A DNA stretch of 61,611 nucleotides, taken from NCBI GenBank assembly GCA_945875545.1, contig CAMCKZ010000006.1, positions 1 to 61,611 of the forward strand, in the 5' to 3' direction. The notes under the pieces are model-generated. The model was not told the DNA's origin. It saw only the letters and a program-made list of their open reading frames with translations, and ran no database searches. Origin of the DNA: Polyangium aurulentum. GTDB taxonomy: Bacteria; Myxococcota_A; Polyangia; Polyangiales; Polyangiaceae. Shown here piece after piece: positions 26,098 through 34,904 of the stretch; position 1 is the stretch's first letter, and each line of letters starts with the position of its first letter. The translations under genes were made by a program, and so were the position numbers.

Positions 26098-27045
26098 ATG
26101 AGTTCTCTCCTAATGCGCGGAGTCCTTTCGCGTATGGCCAGTGGTACGCCGACCGTACGGTTCTTCGACGAAGAAACGCAGTGCGTCCTCTGGCTCAAAC
26201 TTGAGTCCATGTTGCCGAGCGGTTCCACGAAAGATCGCGTCGCTAGTTTCATCATGAACCACGCGATCGAGGCCGGGCTCGTGACGACCGATGCCATCGT
26301 CGTCGAAGCATCGAGCGGGTCCACTTCGATTTCTTTCGCGATGGCCTGCGCGATGACCGGCGTTCGGTTCCTCGCCGTCATGCCCGACGGCGTGAGCCGC
26401 GAACGCGTGCTCATGATTCGTCGCTTCGGCGGCGAAATCATCCTGACGCCCAAGGCCGGTGGCGTGCGCGGGGCCATCGATGAAACGAAGCGAATGGCGG
26501 CGAACGATCCGCGCATATTTCTGCCACGGCAATTTGAAAACGAGCTCAACGCCCTCGCCCATCAGCGCACCACAGGGCCGGAGCTGATCGCGCAAGTTGG
26601 CCAAACTATTCACGGATTTGTTGCCGGCGTTGGAACCGGCGGCACGCTGATGGGCATCGCGCGGGCCCTTCGCGAAGCCGGCCATCGCACGCACATCGCG
26701 CGCGCCCTCCCAGATTCCAGTCTGTGTTTTCCAAACGAACCAGAGATTTGCGGCGGCGTTCCCGGCGTCATCGAAGGACTGAGCACGATTCTCAATCCCG
26801 CGGCGGTGGGCCTCGAGGCCGACATTCGCGTGAGTCAGGGCGAGGCCTATCTCGCGGCGCGTGAACTGTGCGGCATGGGCTTCCCGGTGGGGCCGTCGAG
26901 CGGTCTTAACTTCGTTGCGGCGAAACGCCTGGCCGCCATTCTTGGACCCGGCCACGACATCGCGACCGTCCTCTGCGACCGTATGGAACGCTACTTTTCC
27001 ACCGAGCTCTTTCAAGACGTAGACCTGCCGCAAACGGGGGCGTAG
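26098..27045 (+). CDS. Cysteine synthase/cystathionine beta-synthase family PLP enzyme
   Basis: 315 residues, fold type II PLP enzyme. The PLP lysine is in 'LPSGSTKDR' (~residue 44). The phosphate loop is 'GVGTGGT' and the substrate loop near the end is 'GPSSGLN', with a C-terminal 'LCDRMERYFST' that matches 'DSGERYLST' of CysK. The usual substrate-binding 'TSGNTG' is 'SSGSTS', so the Asn that contacts substrate in O-acetylserine sulfhydrylases is Ser here. It probably makes or uses cysteine or a related amino acid, but specificity is uncertain. Start alternatives at 26113 and 26134 are possible because no strong ribosome binding site precedes 26098. Confidence 0.82.
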   Translation: MSSLLMRGVLSRMASGTPTVRFFDEETQCVLWLKLESMLPSGSTKDRVASFIMNHAIEAGLVTTDAIVVEASSGSTSISFAMACAMTGVRFLAVMPDGVSRERVLMIRRFGGEIILTPKAGGVRGAIDETKRMAANDPRIFLPRQFENELNALAHQRTTGPELIAQVGQTIHGFVAGVGTGGTLMGIARALREAGHRTHIARALPDSSLCFPNEPEICGGVPGVIEGLSTILNPAAVGLEADIRVSQGEAYLAARELCGMGFPVGPSSGLNFVAAKRLAAILGPGHDIATVLCDRMERYFSTELFQDVDLPQTGA

Positions 27046-27078
27046 GGTTCAGGCCGTTGTGGAGCGGAGGAGACATCG

Positions 27079-27543
27079 ATGGCGCTGAGTGCTGAGGTCA
27101 TGACGGCCGTACTGACGGAGCTGGCGGAGCAAATCGCGATCCTCCAGACGGAGCTCACTGAGTCGGCCATGCCCGTCGAAGATCCAGCGATCCTCGATCA
27201 CCTATACCGCGCGGCCCACACCATGAAGGGGCTCGCCGGTGCCGTCGAGATGCACGATTTGCATCGCCTGTCAAATGCGATGGAACTCGTGATTTCCCAG
27301 GGGCTTTCGTGCGCGCTCGTCATTGATGGCAGCGTCGGCACCACCCTGCGCGAGGCCAGCGCCGCATGCGCCGAGCTCGCCAGCGGAGAGGTGTCGTCGA
27401 CCCTCAACGTCGAGGCCATGGTGGCGCGCATCGAGGCCATCGAGACCTCGGCCACACCCACGCGCCGCGTTCTTTTCCACGCAACGGCCGCGCCTTACGC
27501 GCGAGCATCTGGGCCCCCTGGCGACCCACCTGACGACGCCTGA
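27079..27543 (+). CDS. Stand-alone Hpt (histidine phosphotransfer) protein
   Basis: 154 residues, start preceded by GGAGGAG. The Hpt helix carries 'RAAHTMKGLAGAVEM' with the phospho-His at ~residue 49 (H-x-x-K-G). The rest is helical with a Pro-rich tail. Such proteins shuttle phosphate between hybrid kinase receivers and response regulators. The hybrid kinase 17 kb away is one possible partner but there is no direct link. It has no kinase or receiver neighbour. The stop lies inside a 15-bp tandem repeat. Confidence 0.8.
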   Translation: MALSAEVMTAVLTELAEQIAILQTELTESAMPVEDPAILDHLYRAAHTMKGLAGAVEMHDLHRLSNAMELVISQGLSCALVIDGSVGTTLREASAACAELASGEVSSTLNVEAMVARIEAIETSATPTRRVLFHATAAPYARASGPPGDPPDDA

Positions 27544-27577
27544 CAGAACGACGCCTGACAGAACGACGCCTGACAGA
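27533..27577. repeat. Three perfect 15-bp tandem repeats
   Basis: The unit ACGACGCCTGACAGA is repeated three times without change (27533-27547, 27548-27562, 27563-27577). The first unit contains the stop codon of the Hpt gene, and the array fills most of the spacer before the acyltransferase gene. Confidence 0.95.
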
Positions 27578-27620
27578 GTGATGACACCGGGCGCGCGGCG
27601 ACTCGAAGAAGGTTGAAAAT

Positions 27621-28217
27621 ATGTCTACCTCTCCTTGGCTCCTTGACGCCCGTGAACGCTTTGGTCGCGCGTGGCTCAAAACTTACGGCTGGACGATCGA
27701 CGGCGTAGCGCCGGGCATTCCCAAGGCCGTCGTGTGCTCCGCGCCCCACACAACCAATTGGGACCTTCCATTTTGTTTGGCCATCTGTTGGGCGCTCCGC
27801 ATTGAGCTCGCGTGGATTGGCAAAAATGATCTTTTTTCGGGCCCGGCCGGCCCCCTCATGCGCGCCCTCGGAGGCATCGCGGTGGATCGCACGAAGAGCC
27901 TCAATCAAGTGCAGGCCGCGTCGGCGCTCTTCGAAGAGACAGAACGGCTGCTGTTGATGGTTCCGCCCGAGGGCACGCGCGGCCGCGCGGAGCGGTGGAA
28001 GACAGGCTTTTATTACATCGCCCTGTCGGCGAAAGTCCCCATTATCCTCGGCTACCTCGACTACGAAAAAAAGTGCGGCGGCTTCGGCGAGGTGTTTTGG
28101 CCCACGGGAAACATCGTCGAAGACGAGTCGCGTCTGCGCTCATTTTACGCCGGAAAAAAGGGGAAATTCCCCGACCAAGCGACCCCCGTGTATTTTGCAC
28201 CTACTCAAAAAGAATGA
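27621..28217 (+). CDS. PlsC-family acyltransferase
   Basis: 198 residues. It has the glycerolipid acyltransferase motifs: 'APHTTNWDL' (H-x4-D, catalytic His and Asp), 'GGIAVDR', 'VPPEGTRGRAERWKTGFYYIA' split into the EGTR phosphate-binding part and a following Lys, and 'VPIILGYLDY'. It is shorter than PlsC (~240) and lacks clear membrane spans, like the small YihG/1-acylglycerol acyltransferase-related proteins found in many bacteria. The likely role is transfer of a fatty acyl chain to lysophosphatidate or another acceptor. The ribosome site is AAGAAGG. Confidence 0.85.
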   Translation: MSTSPWLLDARERFGRAWLKTYGWTIDGVAPGIPKAVVCSAPHTTNWDLPFCLAICWALRIELAWIGKNDLFSGPAGPLMRALGGIAVDRTKSLNQVQAASALFEETERLLLMVPPEGTRGRAERWKTGFYYIALSAKVPIILGYLDYEKKCGGFGEVFWPTGNIVEDESRLRSFYAGKKGKFPDQATPVYFAPTQKE

Positions 28218-28260
28218 CGCGAGCCTCGGCGGGCGTCGTGATGCTACGAGGCGAGCGCCT

Positions 28261-29601
28261 ATGCCCAAAGATCCCGTTAAGCCGAAGGAGCCGCGCGCCA
28301 CGGCCATTGTTCGGCGTAAACGCTCCCTGACGAACGTTGGGGGCCCGGTGCGGGTGCCGAGCGGTAGTCGCCTCACGGAGCTGCTGGTGCGTGCTCTAGA
28401 CGTCAGCGCGGCCCCTGTTCCCGCCGGGGCGCCGGTTGCCGAGGCTCCATCCGTCCCAACAGCCCCGGGCACCGTAACGGCGCCGCCCGACGGCGACGAC
28501 GCGGACCGGGAAGATGTCCACGGATTTCACGTGTATCCTGCACGCATGCATCCTCACACGGCGCGGTCGATCGTGCGGGGGCTTACGCCCAAACGAGGCA
28601 TCGTTCTTGACCCGTTTTGCGGCAGTGGCACGGTGGTTCTGGAGGCCAGCGCGCTCGGCCTGGCGGCGCATGGCTCGGACCTGAATCCCCTCGCCGTGCA
28701 GCTGTCTCGCACGAAGCTTCAGCGGTACACCGCCGAAGATCTGACGCTGCTTGTCGCGGAGGCCCACCGCATTTCTGCCGTTGCGGACGAACGCCGAAAG
28801 ACCCGCGCCGGTGCCACACATCGCTATGGCGAGAGCGACGTAGAGGTCTTCGAACCACACGTGCTTTTGGAACTCGACAGCCTCCATGCGGGCATCCACC
28901 GCACCGAGGCACCGCCAGCCATTCGTCGAGCGCTTTCCCTGGTTTTGAGCGCAATATTGATCAAGGTGAGTCGACGCAAAAGCGACACATCGCTTCGCTT
29001 CGAGGCCAAGCGACTCGCGGCGGGCTACACGGCAAAATTGTTTCGCCGCAAGACCGAAGAGCTCGCGGGTCGCCTCACACAATACCGCGAGCGCCGCGAG
29101 GGCAAAGCGAGGTGGCGCGTTGAGCTTGACGACGCCACGCGCCTCACGTCCGTGCGCGACGGCTCGGTGGGTCTCGTGGTCTGCTCGCCCCCATACGCCG
29201 CGACTTACGACTACTTCGCCCACCACGATCTGCGCCTCCGCTGGCTCGGTCTTGATGCCGAGGCATTCGCGAAGGGCGAACTCGGGGCACGGCGCCATTT
29301 CGAAAAGCTCTCGATCGACGACGCTCGCATCCGATGGCAGCTGGAGCTCGTCAACTTGCTCGGCGCCCTCGCGCGCGTTACCGCGGAAGACGCCTACGTT
29401 TGTTTCCAACTCGCGGACTCCGCGGTGGGCGGGCACGCGCTGTGGGCCGATGAAGAACTCCGCGCGGCAATGGCGCGATCGCCCTTCAGTTGGGAGGCGG
29501 AGGCGTCGCAAGACCGCCCTCATTTTCACGGGCCCACGAACAACGTCTTTGCGCGAAGGCCCCGGCGCGAGCACCTTTTTTTACTCCGTCGCGTCCGCTG
29601 A
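28261..29601 (+). CDS. SAM-dependent DNA (N4-cytosine/N6-adenine type) methyltransferase, orphan
   Basis: 446 residues. The ATG at 28261 (GAGGCG upstream) is chosen over 28195, which would overlap the acyltransferase gene. After a ~90-residue variable N-terminus comes 'HGFHVYPARMHP' (motif X-like). Next is motif I 'LDPFCGSGT', a ~180-residue helical, Arg-rich middle that could recognise DNA, and motif IV 'VCSPPYAATYDY'. The order X-I-spacer-IV fits an alpha-type amino-methyltransferase. No restriction endonuclease gene is adjacent. An RNA or TRM11-like methyltransferase is the main alternative. Confidence 0.75.
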   Translation: MPKDPVKPKEPRATAIVRRKRSLTNVGGPVRVPSGSRLTELLVRALDVSAAPVPAGAPVAEAPSVPTAPGTVTAPPDGDDADREDVHGFHVYPARMHPHTARSIVRGLTPKRGIVLDPFCGSGTVVLEASALGLAAHGSDLNPLAVQLSRTKLQRYTAEDLTLLVAEAHRISAVADERRKTRAGATHRYGESDVEVFEPHVLLELDSLHAGIHRTEAPPAIRRALSLVLSAILIKVSRRKSDTSLRFEAKRLAAGYTAKLFRRKTEELAGRLTQYRERREGKARWRVELDDATRLTSVRDGSVGLVVCSPPYAATYDYFAHHDLRLRWLGLDAEAFAKGELGARRHFEKLSIDDARIRWQLELVNLLGALARVTAEDAYVCFQLADSAVGGHALWADEELRAAMARSPFSWEAEASQDRPHFHGPTNNVFARRPRREHLFLLRRVR

Positions 29602-29690
29602 ACCGCGCTCTCGTTACGCGTCCGTTACGCTCCCCTGCCGCACCCCACGTGACCCGTGCCTTCGCGTGGAGAAACGAGTAGCGTGCACGC

Positions 29691-30002
29691 ATGGCCCGCG
29701 TTCGATTTCTGCTCGACGACGACAAAACTTTTGAAGCCTCGTGCGCAGACGGAGGCAAATTGGCTGACATTTGCGATGCGGCGCCTCAGGCCGTGGTCCC
29801 GTTTTCGTGCCGCAGCGCGAACTGCGGCACGTGCCGCGTGGTGATCCTTGAGGGCGGCAACGAACTGCAATCCCAAGACGACGAAGAACTCGACTTGCTC
29901 GAAATTTTTCGCGCTCCGCCCTCCCATCGCCTCGCGTGTTGCGCTTCCGTAAAGCCCGGCGACGGGCTCGTCGTCCTCAGGGCTGTGCGTGAAGACGAGT
30001 AA
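29691..30002 (+). CDS. Plant-type 2Fe-2S ferredoxin
   Basis: 103 residues. The cluster ligands are visible as C-R-S-A-N-C-G-T-C (C-x4-C-x2-C, about residues 41-49) and a fourth Cys in 'HRLACCASV' (~residue 81). It is the beta-grasp fold of plant-type or adrenodoxin-like ferredoxins, so a soluble one-electron carrier. No dedicated reductase or oxygenase is next to it. It is followed by a PAP2 protein gene 18 bases on. Confidence 0.87.
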   Translation: MARVRFLLDDDKTFEASCADGGKLADICDAAPQAVVPFSCRSANCGTCRVVILEGGNELQSQDDEELDLLEIFRAPPSHRLACCASVKPGDGLVVLRAVREDE

Positions 30003-30020
30003 CGAGTAGGCGCAGACTGC

Positions 30021-31040
30021 ATGCTTCACCCGTTCCCTTGGTGGTCGCTCCGGCGGTGGGCGGCGCAAGACTTTATCTTGGCGTTCTACTTCGGCGTTTT
30101 GGTGCTGTCGGCCGCCTTGGGTTCCGGCATAAACGCGCGCGCGGAGGCCGTGGCGATGGGCGCCATTCTCGCGGTATTTGTAGCCACACTTTTTTTCGTT
30201 CGCAGCCCGTGCATGTCCGGATTTCCGCGCGTCGCCGGGGCCATTTACAGGCTCGTGCTCTTCGGCGCATTCCTCGGAAGTTACCTGCGTTTGCGCACGC
30301 TTCTTCCCGCCGTCACCGACCGGGTGGCCGACGCGCAAGTCTACGCCGTGGACCTCGCCCTTTTTGGCTTCGAGCCCGCGCTCTCATGGGACCGCTTCGT
30401 GACCCACGAGCGCGTCGAGTGGTTCGCTTTTTTTTACTACCTGCACTTCTTCGTGCTGGCCGCCCATGTGTTTCCACTGATGCTCTTCGGCGGCCGTGGC
30501 CCTATTCTGGCTCGATTCGTGTTTGGCATTTTGGTCGTATTTTCCCTCGGTCATCTTCTCTATCTCGTGGTGCCCGGCTACGGCCCGTTCTGGTTTTTTC
30601 GCGGCCAGTTTCTCCACGAGCCATTGCCCGGCGGGTACTTTTGGAACCTCGTGCAAACCGCAGTGGCGGCGGGCGGTGCGGGCAAAGATATCTTTCCGTC
30701 GCTGCACACTGCGGGGCCGAGTTTCGTTGCCATGTTTGCGTTCGTTCATCGCAAGCACCGGCCCTTTTGCTGGACGTGGATCCCCCTCGCGATCATCGCG
30801 GCGAACATCATCGGCGCGACCCTGTTCCTGCGCTGGCACTACGTCATCGACATCATCGCGGGCCTCACCCTGGCGGCGGCTTCCGTCGTTGCGAGCGCGC
30901 ATTTGCCTTCGAGAGAGGCCGCGTGGCGTGCCAGCGTGGGCCTCGCGCCGGTGTTCGAACCGCTCTTTCGAAATCCGTTCCCCAAACTTTTTGGTGCCCC
31001 CGCCACACGCGCAATATTTTCCCCAAGATCGGGCACTTAG
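30021..31040 (+). CDS. PAP2-superfamily integral membrane phosphatase/phosphotransferase
   Basis: 339 residues with about six to eight hydrophobic segments. The PAP2 signature is present as 'FPSLHTAGP' (P-S-x-x-x-H) and 'LRWHYVIDIIAG' (x-R-x-x-H-x-x-x-D). The overall look, with 'VVPGYGPF' and a 'YYLHFF' segment before it, resembles the PAP2_3/Aur1-like subgroup that handles inositol- or sphingolipid-linked phosphates. The likely role is lipid phosphate hydrolysis or head-group transfer at the inner membrane. The substrate is unknown. Confidence 0.82.
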   Translation: MLHPFPWWSLRRWAAQDFILAFYFGVLVLSAALGSGINARAEAVAMGAILAVFVATLFFVRSPCMSGFPRVAGAIYRLVLFGAFLGSYLRLRTLLPAVTDRVADAQVYAVDLALFGFEPALSWDRFVTHERVEWFAFFYYLHFFVLAAHVFPLMLFGGRGPILARFVFGILVVFSLGHLLYLVVPGYGPFWFFRGQFLHEPLPGGYFWNLVQTAVAAGGAGKDIFPSLHTAGPSFVAMFAFVHRKHRPFCWTWIPLAIIAANIIGATLFLRWHYVIDIIAGLTLAAASVVASAHLPSREAAWRASVGLAPVFEPLFRNPFPKLFGAPATRAIFSPRSGT

Positions 31041-31056
31041 CGTCTAAGGACTGCGC

Positions 31057-31725
31057 ATGAAGACGTCCCTATCGATTCTATCCCTCGTGTCCGTTGCGGC
31101 CCTCGCCGCTGCATCTTTCCTCGGTGCTTGCGCGAGCGACGGCACCGCTCCTGCGGCTCTCCCCGCGCCGGCCAAAGACGCGAGCGTCGCGCAAGACTCG
31201 GGCACCGTCCTCGGTGGCGACGCAGGCACGACGCCCGTCGCCGATTCCGCCACGCCGCCCCCGGTCGATTCCGGCACCCCACCGGCCCCCGATGCAGGCT
31301 GCGACACGCGGGTTGCGATCAAGGTTCGCGACGGCGGCGGCCTCTATTGCAGCTACGGCGGCGTCGATGCAGGCCCCTACTGCCAGCCCGGCGAAACGTG
31401 CTGCGTGAACCTCGTCGGCGGCGCCAACAAGAACAGCTGCGGCGCGGCTTCCGCGTGCAACTTCGACGCCGGCGCGGTTCGCTCGTTCTCGTGCACCCAG
31501 GCTTCCGATTGCACCGGCGGCACCGTCTGTTGCGGCATCGGCGAAACCGCGCCCAAGCCCCAGTGCACCTACGAGCAGGCCTCCATGGGCCACAAGGGCA
31601 CGGCTTGCAAAGCCGCGTGCGCCGCCGGCCAAAACCGAATCTGCACCGCCGACACCGAGTGCGCCGCCGGCCAGACCTGCATGAAGGCAACCATTTACGG
31701 AACGTTCGTCGGCGTCTGCCGCTGA
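31057..31725 (+). CDS. Cys-rich lipoprotein of unknown function
   Basis: 222 residues. The signal peptide ends in lipobox L-G-A-C (Cys ~25) and AAGGA lies before the start. A low-complexity Ala/Pro/Asp/Thr linker (to ~85) is followed by a Cys-rich region with paired 'ETCCVN', 'TVCCGIG', and 'C-T-x-D-T-E-C-A-A-G-Q-T-C-M', the Cys-knot-like pattern common in secreted proteins of myxobacteria. It is probably a surface-exposed, disulfide-bonded lipoprotein. It ends at a strong terminator. Confidence 0.8.
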   Translation: MKTSLSILSLVSVAALAAASFLGACASDGTAPAALPAPAKDASVAQDSGTVLGGDAGTTPVADSATPPPVDSGTPPAPDAGCDTRVAIKVRDGGGLYCSYGGVDAGPYCQPGETCCVNLVGGANKNSCGAASACNFDAGAVRSFSCTQASDCTGGTVCCGIGETAPKPQCTYEQASMGHKGTACKAACAAGQNRICTADTECAAGQTCMKATIYGTFVGVCR

Positions 31726-31745
31726 AATAACTCCGTCAAAGAAAA

Positions 31746-31779
31746 GAGGCTCGGCATCACGCCGGGCCTCTTTTTTTTT
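31746..31779. terminator. Bidirectional intrinsic terminator
   Basis: The 10-bp stem GAGGCTCGGC/GCCGGGCCTC (31746-31770, one G-T pair, loop ATCAC) is followed by nine T on the plus strand. On the minus strand the same stem is followed by TTTTCTTT. It can end both the lipoprotein transcript and the ftsZ end of the dcw operon. Confidence 0.88.
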
Positions 31780-31907
31780 GGCAATAACCTCGACCTTTGC
31801 TGGAGGTCGAGGCATTTCACTGGCTTTGTACGAGACGAGCTTAGCGCGGAAACAGCTATTTTATTACAGTCATGCTGTTAACGCGATTCAATTGCAACCT
31901 GTACGAC

Positions 31908-33260
31908 TTAGGTGTTCTGGCGACGTTTGTACGTGGGGACGTCGAAATCTTCTTCGACGTTCATGGCAAAGCCGCGGGTCGATCCCGGAGGCTGAACGCG
32001 AAACTGCGTGGTGGAAACGGGGACCGATGCGCTCATTGGCGCGCGGTGATCGTAGGGCGATGGTCGACGCGAGGCAGGGGCCACAGCGGCCGTAGGCTCG
32101 GGCTGGTGGAGGGCGCGGGCGGCTTCCATCGTCGGGTTCGGGCGGTACGAGTGCGACGACGGCACGGGCGGCGCATGCATCGCGCGCTGCGAGGCCGACT
32201 CTTGTGCGCGAGCGAAGGTCGAGGGCTCAAGAGATGTGTGCTGACGGGCGTGACCTTGCCCCTGATGACGCGTGTCTTCAACGACGCGCGCTTCTTCAAA
32301 ATCGAAGCCCGTCGCGATGACGGTGACCTTGATGCTGTCACCGAGAGTCTCGTCGATGCTCGCACCGAAAATGATGTTGGCGTCTTCGTGGGCCTGCTCT
32401 TGAATGAGCTTCGCGGCCTCGTCGATTTCTTTCATTTTGAGGTCTGGGCCGCCGACGACATTGATCAAAACGCCCATGGCGCCGTGGACCGAAATGTTGT
32501 CGAGGAGAGGCGAGCTAACAGCCATTTCTGCTGCCAAACGCGCGCGGTGCTGGCCTTTCGCGATGCCCGTTCCCATGAGAGCGCGGCCCATGTTCGACAT
32601 GACCGTTTTGACATCGGCGAAGTCGACGTTGACGATGCCTTGCACCTGAATGAGATCGCTGATGCCTTTGACGGCTTGGTAGAGAACTTCGTCGGCCTTG
32701 CGGAACGAATCGATGAAGCTCAGGTCTTCGTCCCCGAGCATGAGCAGCTTCTCATTCGGAATCGTGATGAGGGTGTCGACGTGCTCCGAGAGCGCGAGGA
32801 GACCTTGTTCGGCGCGGCGTGAGCGCTGACGACCTTCAAAACCAAACGGCTTGGTGACAACGCCGACGGTGAGAGCGCCTTCTTCACGCGCGATCTGCGC
32901 GACGACCGGGGCTGCACCGGTGCCCGTACCGCCGCCCATGCCTGCGGTGACGAAGACCATGTCCGCGCCGGCGATCAGTTCTTTGATGCGCTGCACATCT
33001 TCCAAGGCTGCCTTGCGACCGCGCTCGGGATCGGCACCCGCACCGAGTCCGCGCGTGAGCGACGAACCGATGTTGAGTTTCGTCGGCGCGGCGTTGACGT
33101 TGAGCGCCTGGGCGTCGGTATTAATGGCGATAAACTCCACGCCCTCAAGGCCGAAGTTGATCATGGTGTTCACGGCATTACCGCCGGAACCGCCCACGCC
33201 AATCACTTTAATACGAGCTTGATATTCCTGTGTATCATCTGCAAATTCGATGGAAAACAT
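31908..33260 (-). CDS. ftsZ: Cell division GTPase FtsZ
   Basis: 450 residues. It is the tubulin-like GTPase that forms the Z ring. The GTP signature is '[14 protein letters not shown]', with '[11 protein letters not shown]' near the N-terminus and the T7 loop '[12 protein letters not shown]'. A long variable linker (~330-430) leads to the conserved C-terminal peptide '[12 protein letters not shown]', which binds FtsA. The start at 33260 has a strong GGGAGG; the frame extends 15 codons further without homology. It is the last gene of the dcw cluster, 159 bases after ftsA. Confidence 0.97.
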   Translation of the reverse strand: MFSIEFADDTQEYQARIKVIGVGGSGGNAVNTMINFGLEGVEFIAINTDAQALNVNAAPTKLNIGSSLTRGLGAGADPERGRKAALEDVQRIKELIAGADMVFVTAGMGGGTGTGAAPVVAQIAREEGALTVGVVTKPFGFEGRQRSRRAEQGLLALSEHVDTLITIPNEKLLMLGDEDLSFIDSFRKADEVLYQAVKGISDLIQVQGIVNVDFADVKTVMSNMGRALMGTGIAKGQHRARLAAEMAVSSPLLDNISVHGAMGVLINVVGGPDLKMKEIDEAAKLIQEQAHEDANIIFGASIDETLGDSIKVTVIATGFDFEEARVVEDTRHQGQGHARQHTSLEPSTFARAQESASQRAMHAPPVPSSHSYRPNPTMEAARALHQPEPTAAVAPASRRPSPYDHRAPMSASVPVSTTQFRVQPPGSTRGFAMNVEEDFDVPTYKRRQNT

Positions 33261-33291
33261 CTTTCGATCCTCCCGGAGCACCCGCCGGCTT

Positions 33292-33307
33292 TCGTGCAAC
33301 GGCACGA
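33292..33307 (-). promoter_or_regulatory. Hairpin in the ftsZ leader
   Basis: TCGTGC and GCACGA form a perfect 6-bp stem with a 4-base loop, 32-47 bases upstream of the ftsZ start and just before the GGGAGG ribosome site. It could influence translation; no other evidence. Confidence 0.3.
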
Positions 33308-33419
33308 GCGTTTTGTTGTTTTGAAACTCAGCGGTCGCCTCTTACCGAAGAGCTTCATCAAGTAAGTGAGAAGGAACCACGCGGGCCTTTGATGGGCCAA
33401 CTTTGCTCCGTCTTTTTTT

Positions 33420-34682
33420 TTACCAAGCTTGCTTAAGCCAGTCCCAAATGCTGCTCGATGCCTTGGGCTCCTCAGGTGCCGCGCGTCGGCGCGAACCCGA
33501 CGGAACGGGCGACGAATTTGCCTGACGCTCGTTGGCGTCGGCGAGCTGCTCGGCACCGTACTTCACGAGGCCAATGGCCGTCGCGTACTGCGGAGCGTTC
33601 ACGAGAGCGACCATTCCGCGAACGCCGATCGGGTACCCAATGCGCACGGGCATCCCGAGAATTTCCTCGGCAAAATCCGTCATACCATCGAGAACGACCG
33701 AGCCACCCGTGAGCACTGCGCCGGAAGAAAGTTGTTCGAGAAGGCCAGTCTCTTCGATGCGACGTCGCACCACGGCAAACATCTCCTCGACGCGCGGCTC
33801 GATGATGTCGGTCAGAACGTGGCGCGCCACGCGGCGAGGCGGATGCGTGCCGACGCCGGGCACTTCGATCTCTTCAGACTCTTCGACGAGTCGCCCGAGA
33901 GCGCACCCGTAAAATCGCTTGATGCGATCCGCTTCACCCATGGGCGTATGAAGGCCCGTGGCGATGTCGCTCGTGATGCTGTTTCCGCCAATAGGAATGC
34001 TGGAAGTGTGGGCAATTCCGCCATTTGCGTAGAGCAAGATGTCCGTCGTGCCGCCGCCGATATCAATGACCGCAGCGCCGATTTCTTTTTCGTCTTCGGA
34101 GAGCACCGCATGCGCGCTCGCAAGGGGTTGCAGCACGACGTCGGCGACTTTCAAGCCCGCGCGCTCGGCACAGCGAACAACATTCTGCACGCACGTCGTG
34201 GCCGCCGTAACGAGGTTGACGTTCACGCCAAGCCGCACGCCGCTCATGCCGATGGGATCCAAAATTCCATCTTGGCTATCGACGACAAACTCGCGAGGCA
34301 GAGCATGGAGAATTTGCCGATCCGCATCGATGGGAATGGCCCGTGCCCCTTCGAGCACGCGCTCGACGTCGGCGCGGGTGACCTCGCGATCAGCGATTGC
34401 CGCCACGCCGTCGCTCATGTGAGCCCGAATGTGGCTGCCCGCGATGCCGACGTAGACCGTCTCGATCTTCACGCCTGCCATCTGCTGGGCGGCTTCCACC
34501 GCGTCGCGAATGGATCTCACGGTGAGGTCGATGTTTGAAACGATCCCCCGTTTCAAACCCTTGCACGGAACATTTCCGACCCCGAGGATCGTGATGCCGT
34601 CTGCGTCCACTTCACCGACGACGGCACACACTTTCGTGGTGCCAATGTCGAGCCCAACAATCACCTGTGCCTGTGCGCTCAT
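33420..34682 (-). CDS. ftsA: Cell division protein FtsA
   Basis: 420 residues, actin-like ATPase that tethers FtsZ to the membrane. It has 'VGLDIGTTKVCAVVG', the 1C/SHS2 region 'VYVGIAGSHIR', 'AVIDIGGGTTDI' and 'AVLTGGSVVLDG'. It ends with the amphipathic membrane-targeting helix 'SIWDWLKQAW'. The start at 34682 (MSAQAQV) was chosen over an upstream open frame with no similarity. A 222-base spacer to ftsQ may hold a promoter. Confidence 0.96.
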   Translation of the reverse strand: MSAQAQVIVGLDIGTTKVCAVVGEVDADGITILGVGNVPCKGLKRGIVSNIDLTVRSIRDAVEAAQQMAGVKIETVYVGIAGSHIRAHMSDGVAAIADREVTRADVERVLEGARAIPIDADRQILHALPREFVVDSQDGILDPIGMSGVRLGVNVNLVTAATTCVQNVVRCAERAGLKVADVVLQPLASAHAVLSEDEKEIGAAVIDIGGGTTDILLYANGGIAHTSSIPIGGNSITSDIATGLHTPMGEADRIKRFYGCALGRLVEESEEIEVPGVGTHPPRRVARHVLTDIIEPRVEEMFAVVRRRIEETGLLEQLSSGAVLTGGSVVLDGMTDFAEEILGMPVRIGYPIGVRGMVALVNAPQYATAIGLVKYGAEQLADANERQANSSPVPSGSRRRAAPEEPKASSSIWDWLKQAW

Positions 34683-34904
34683 GATGACCGTTCGTCGCAC
34701 GTCAAGTCCATCGTGGCCAAGAAATCGCCGCTCATAAATTTGCGCCCTCGACGGCCTAAACGCAGTCCGCACGCGGGGATGTAAGCGCTTGATTCGATAC
34801 ACTTTTTTCGTACGTCGCCAGCCCGCTCGGGCGTCTCGCACGGCGCCGGATTTGCGGTCTCAAGAAAACAATTTTTTGCCCGCGCGCCGTTTCGCAGCGT
34901 CCAC

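Noticed and set aside
28155-28175. GGGGAAATTCCCC near-palindrome in plsC
   Set aside because: A single copy inside coding sequence for 'KKGKFPDQ', with no promoter or repeat context.
33340-33425. Possible terminator between ftsA and ftsZ (GGCC repeats followed by a T run on the plus strand)
   Set aside because: The stem is only four base pairs and the T run is on the strand opposite to the operon.
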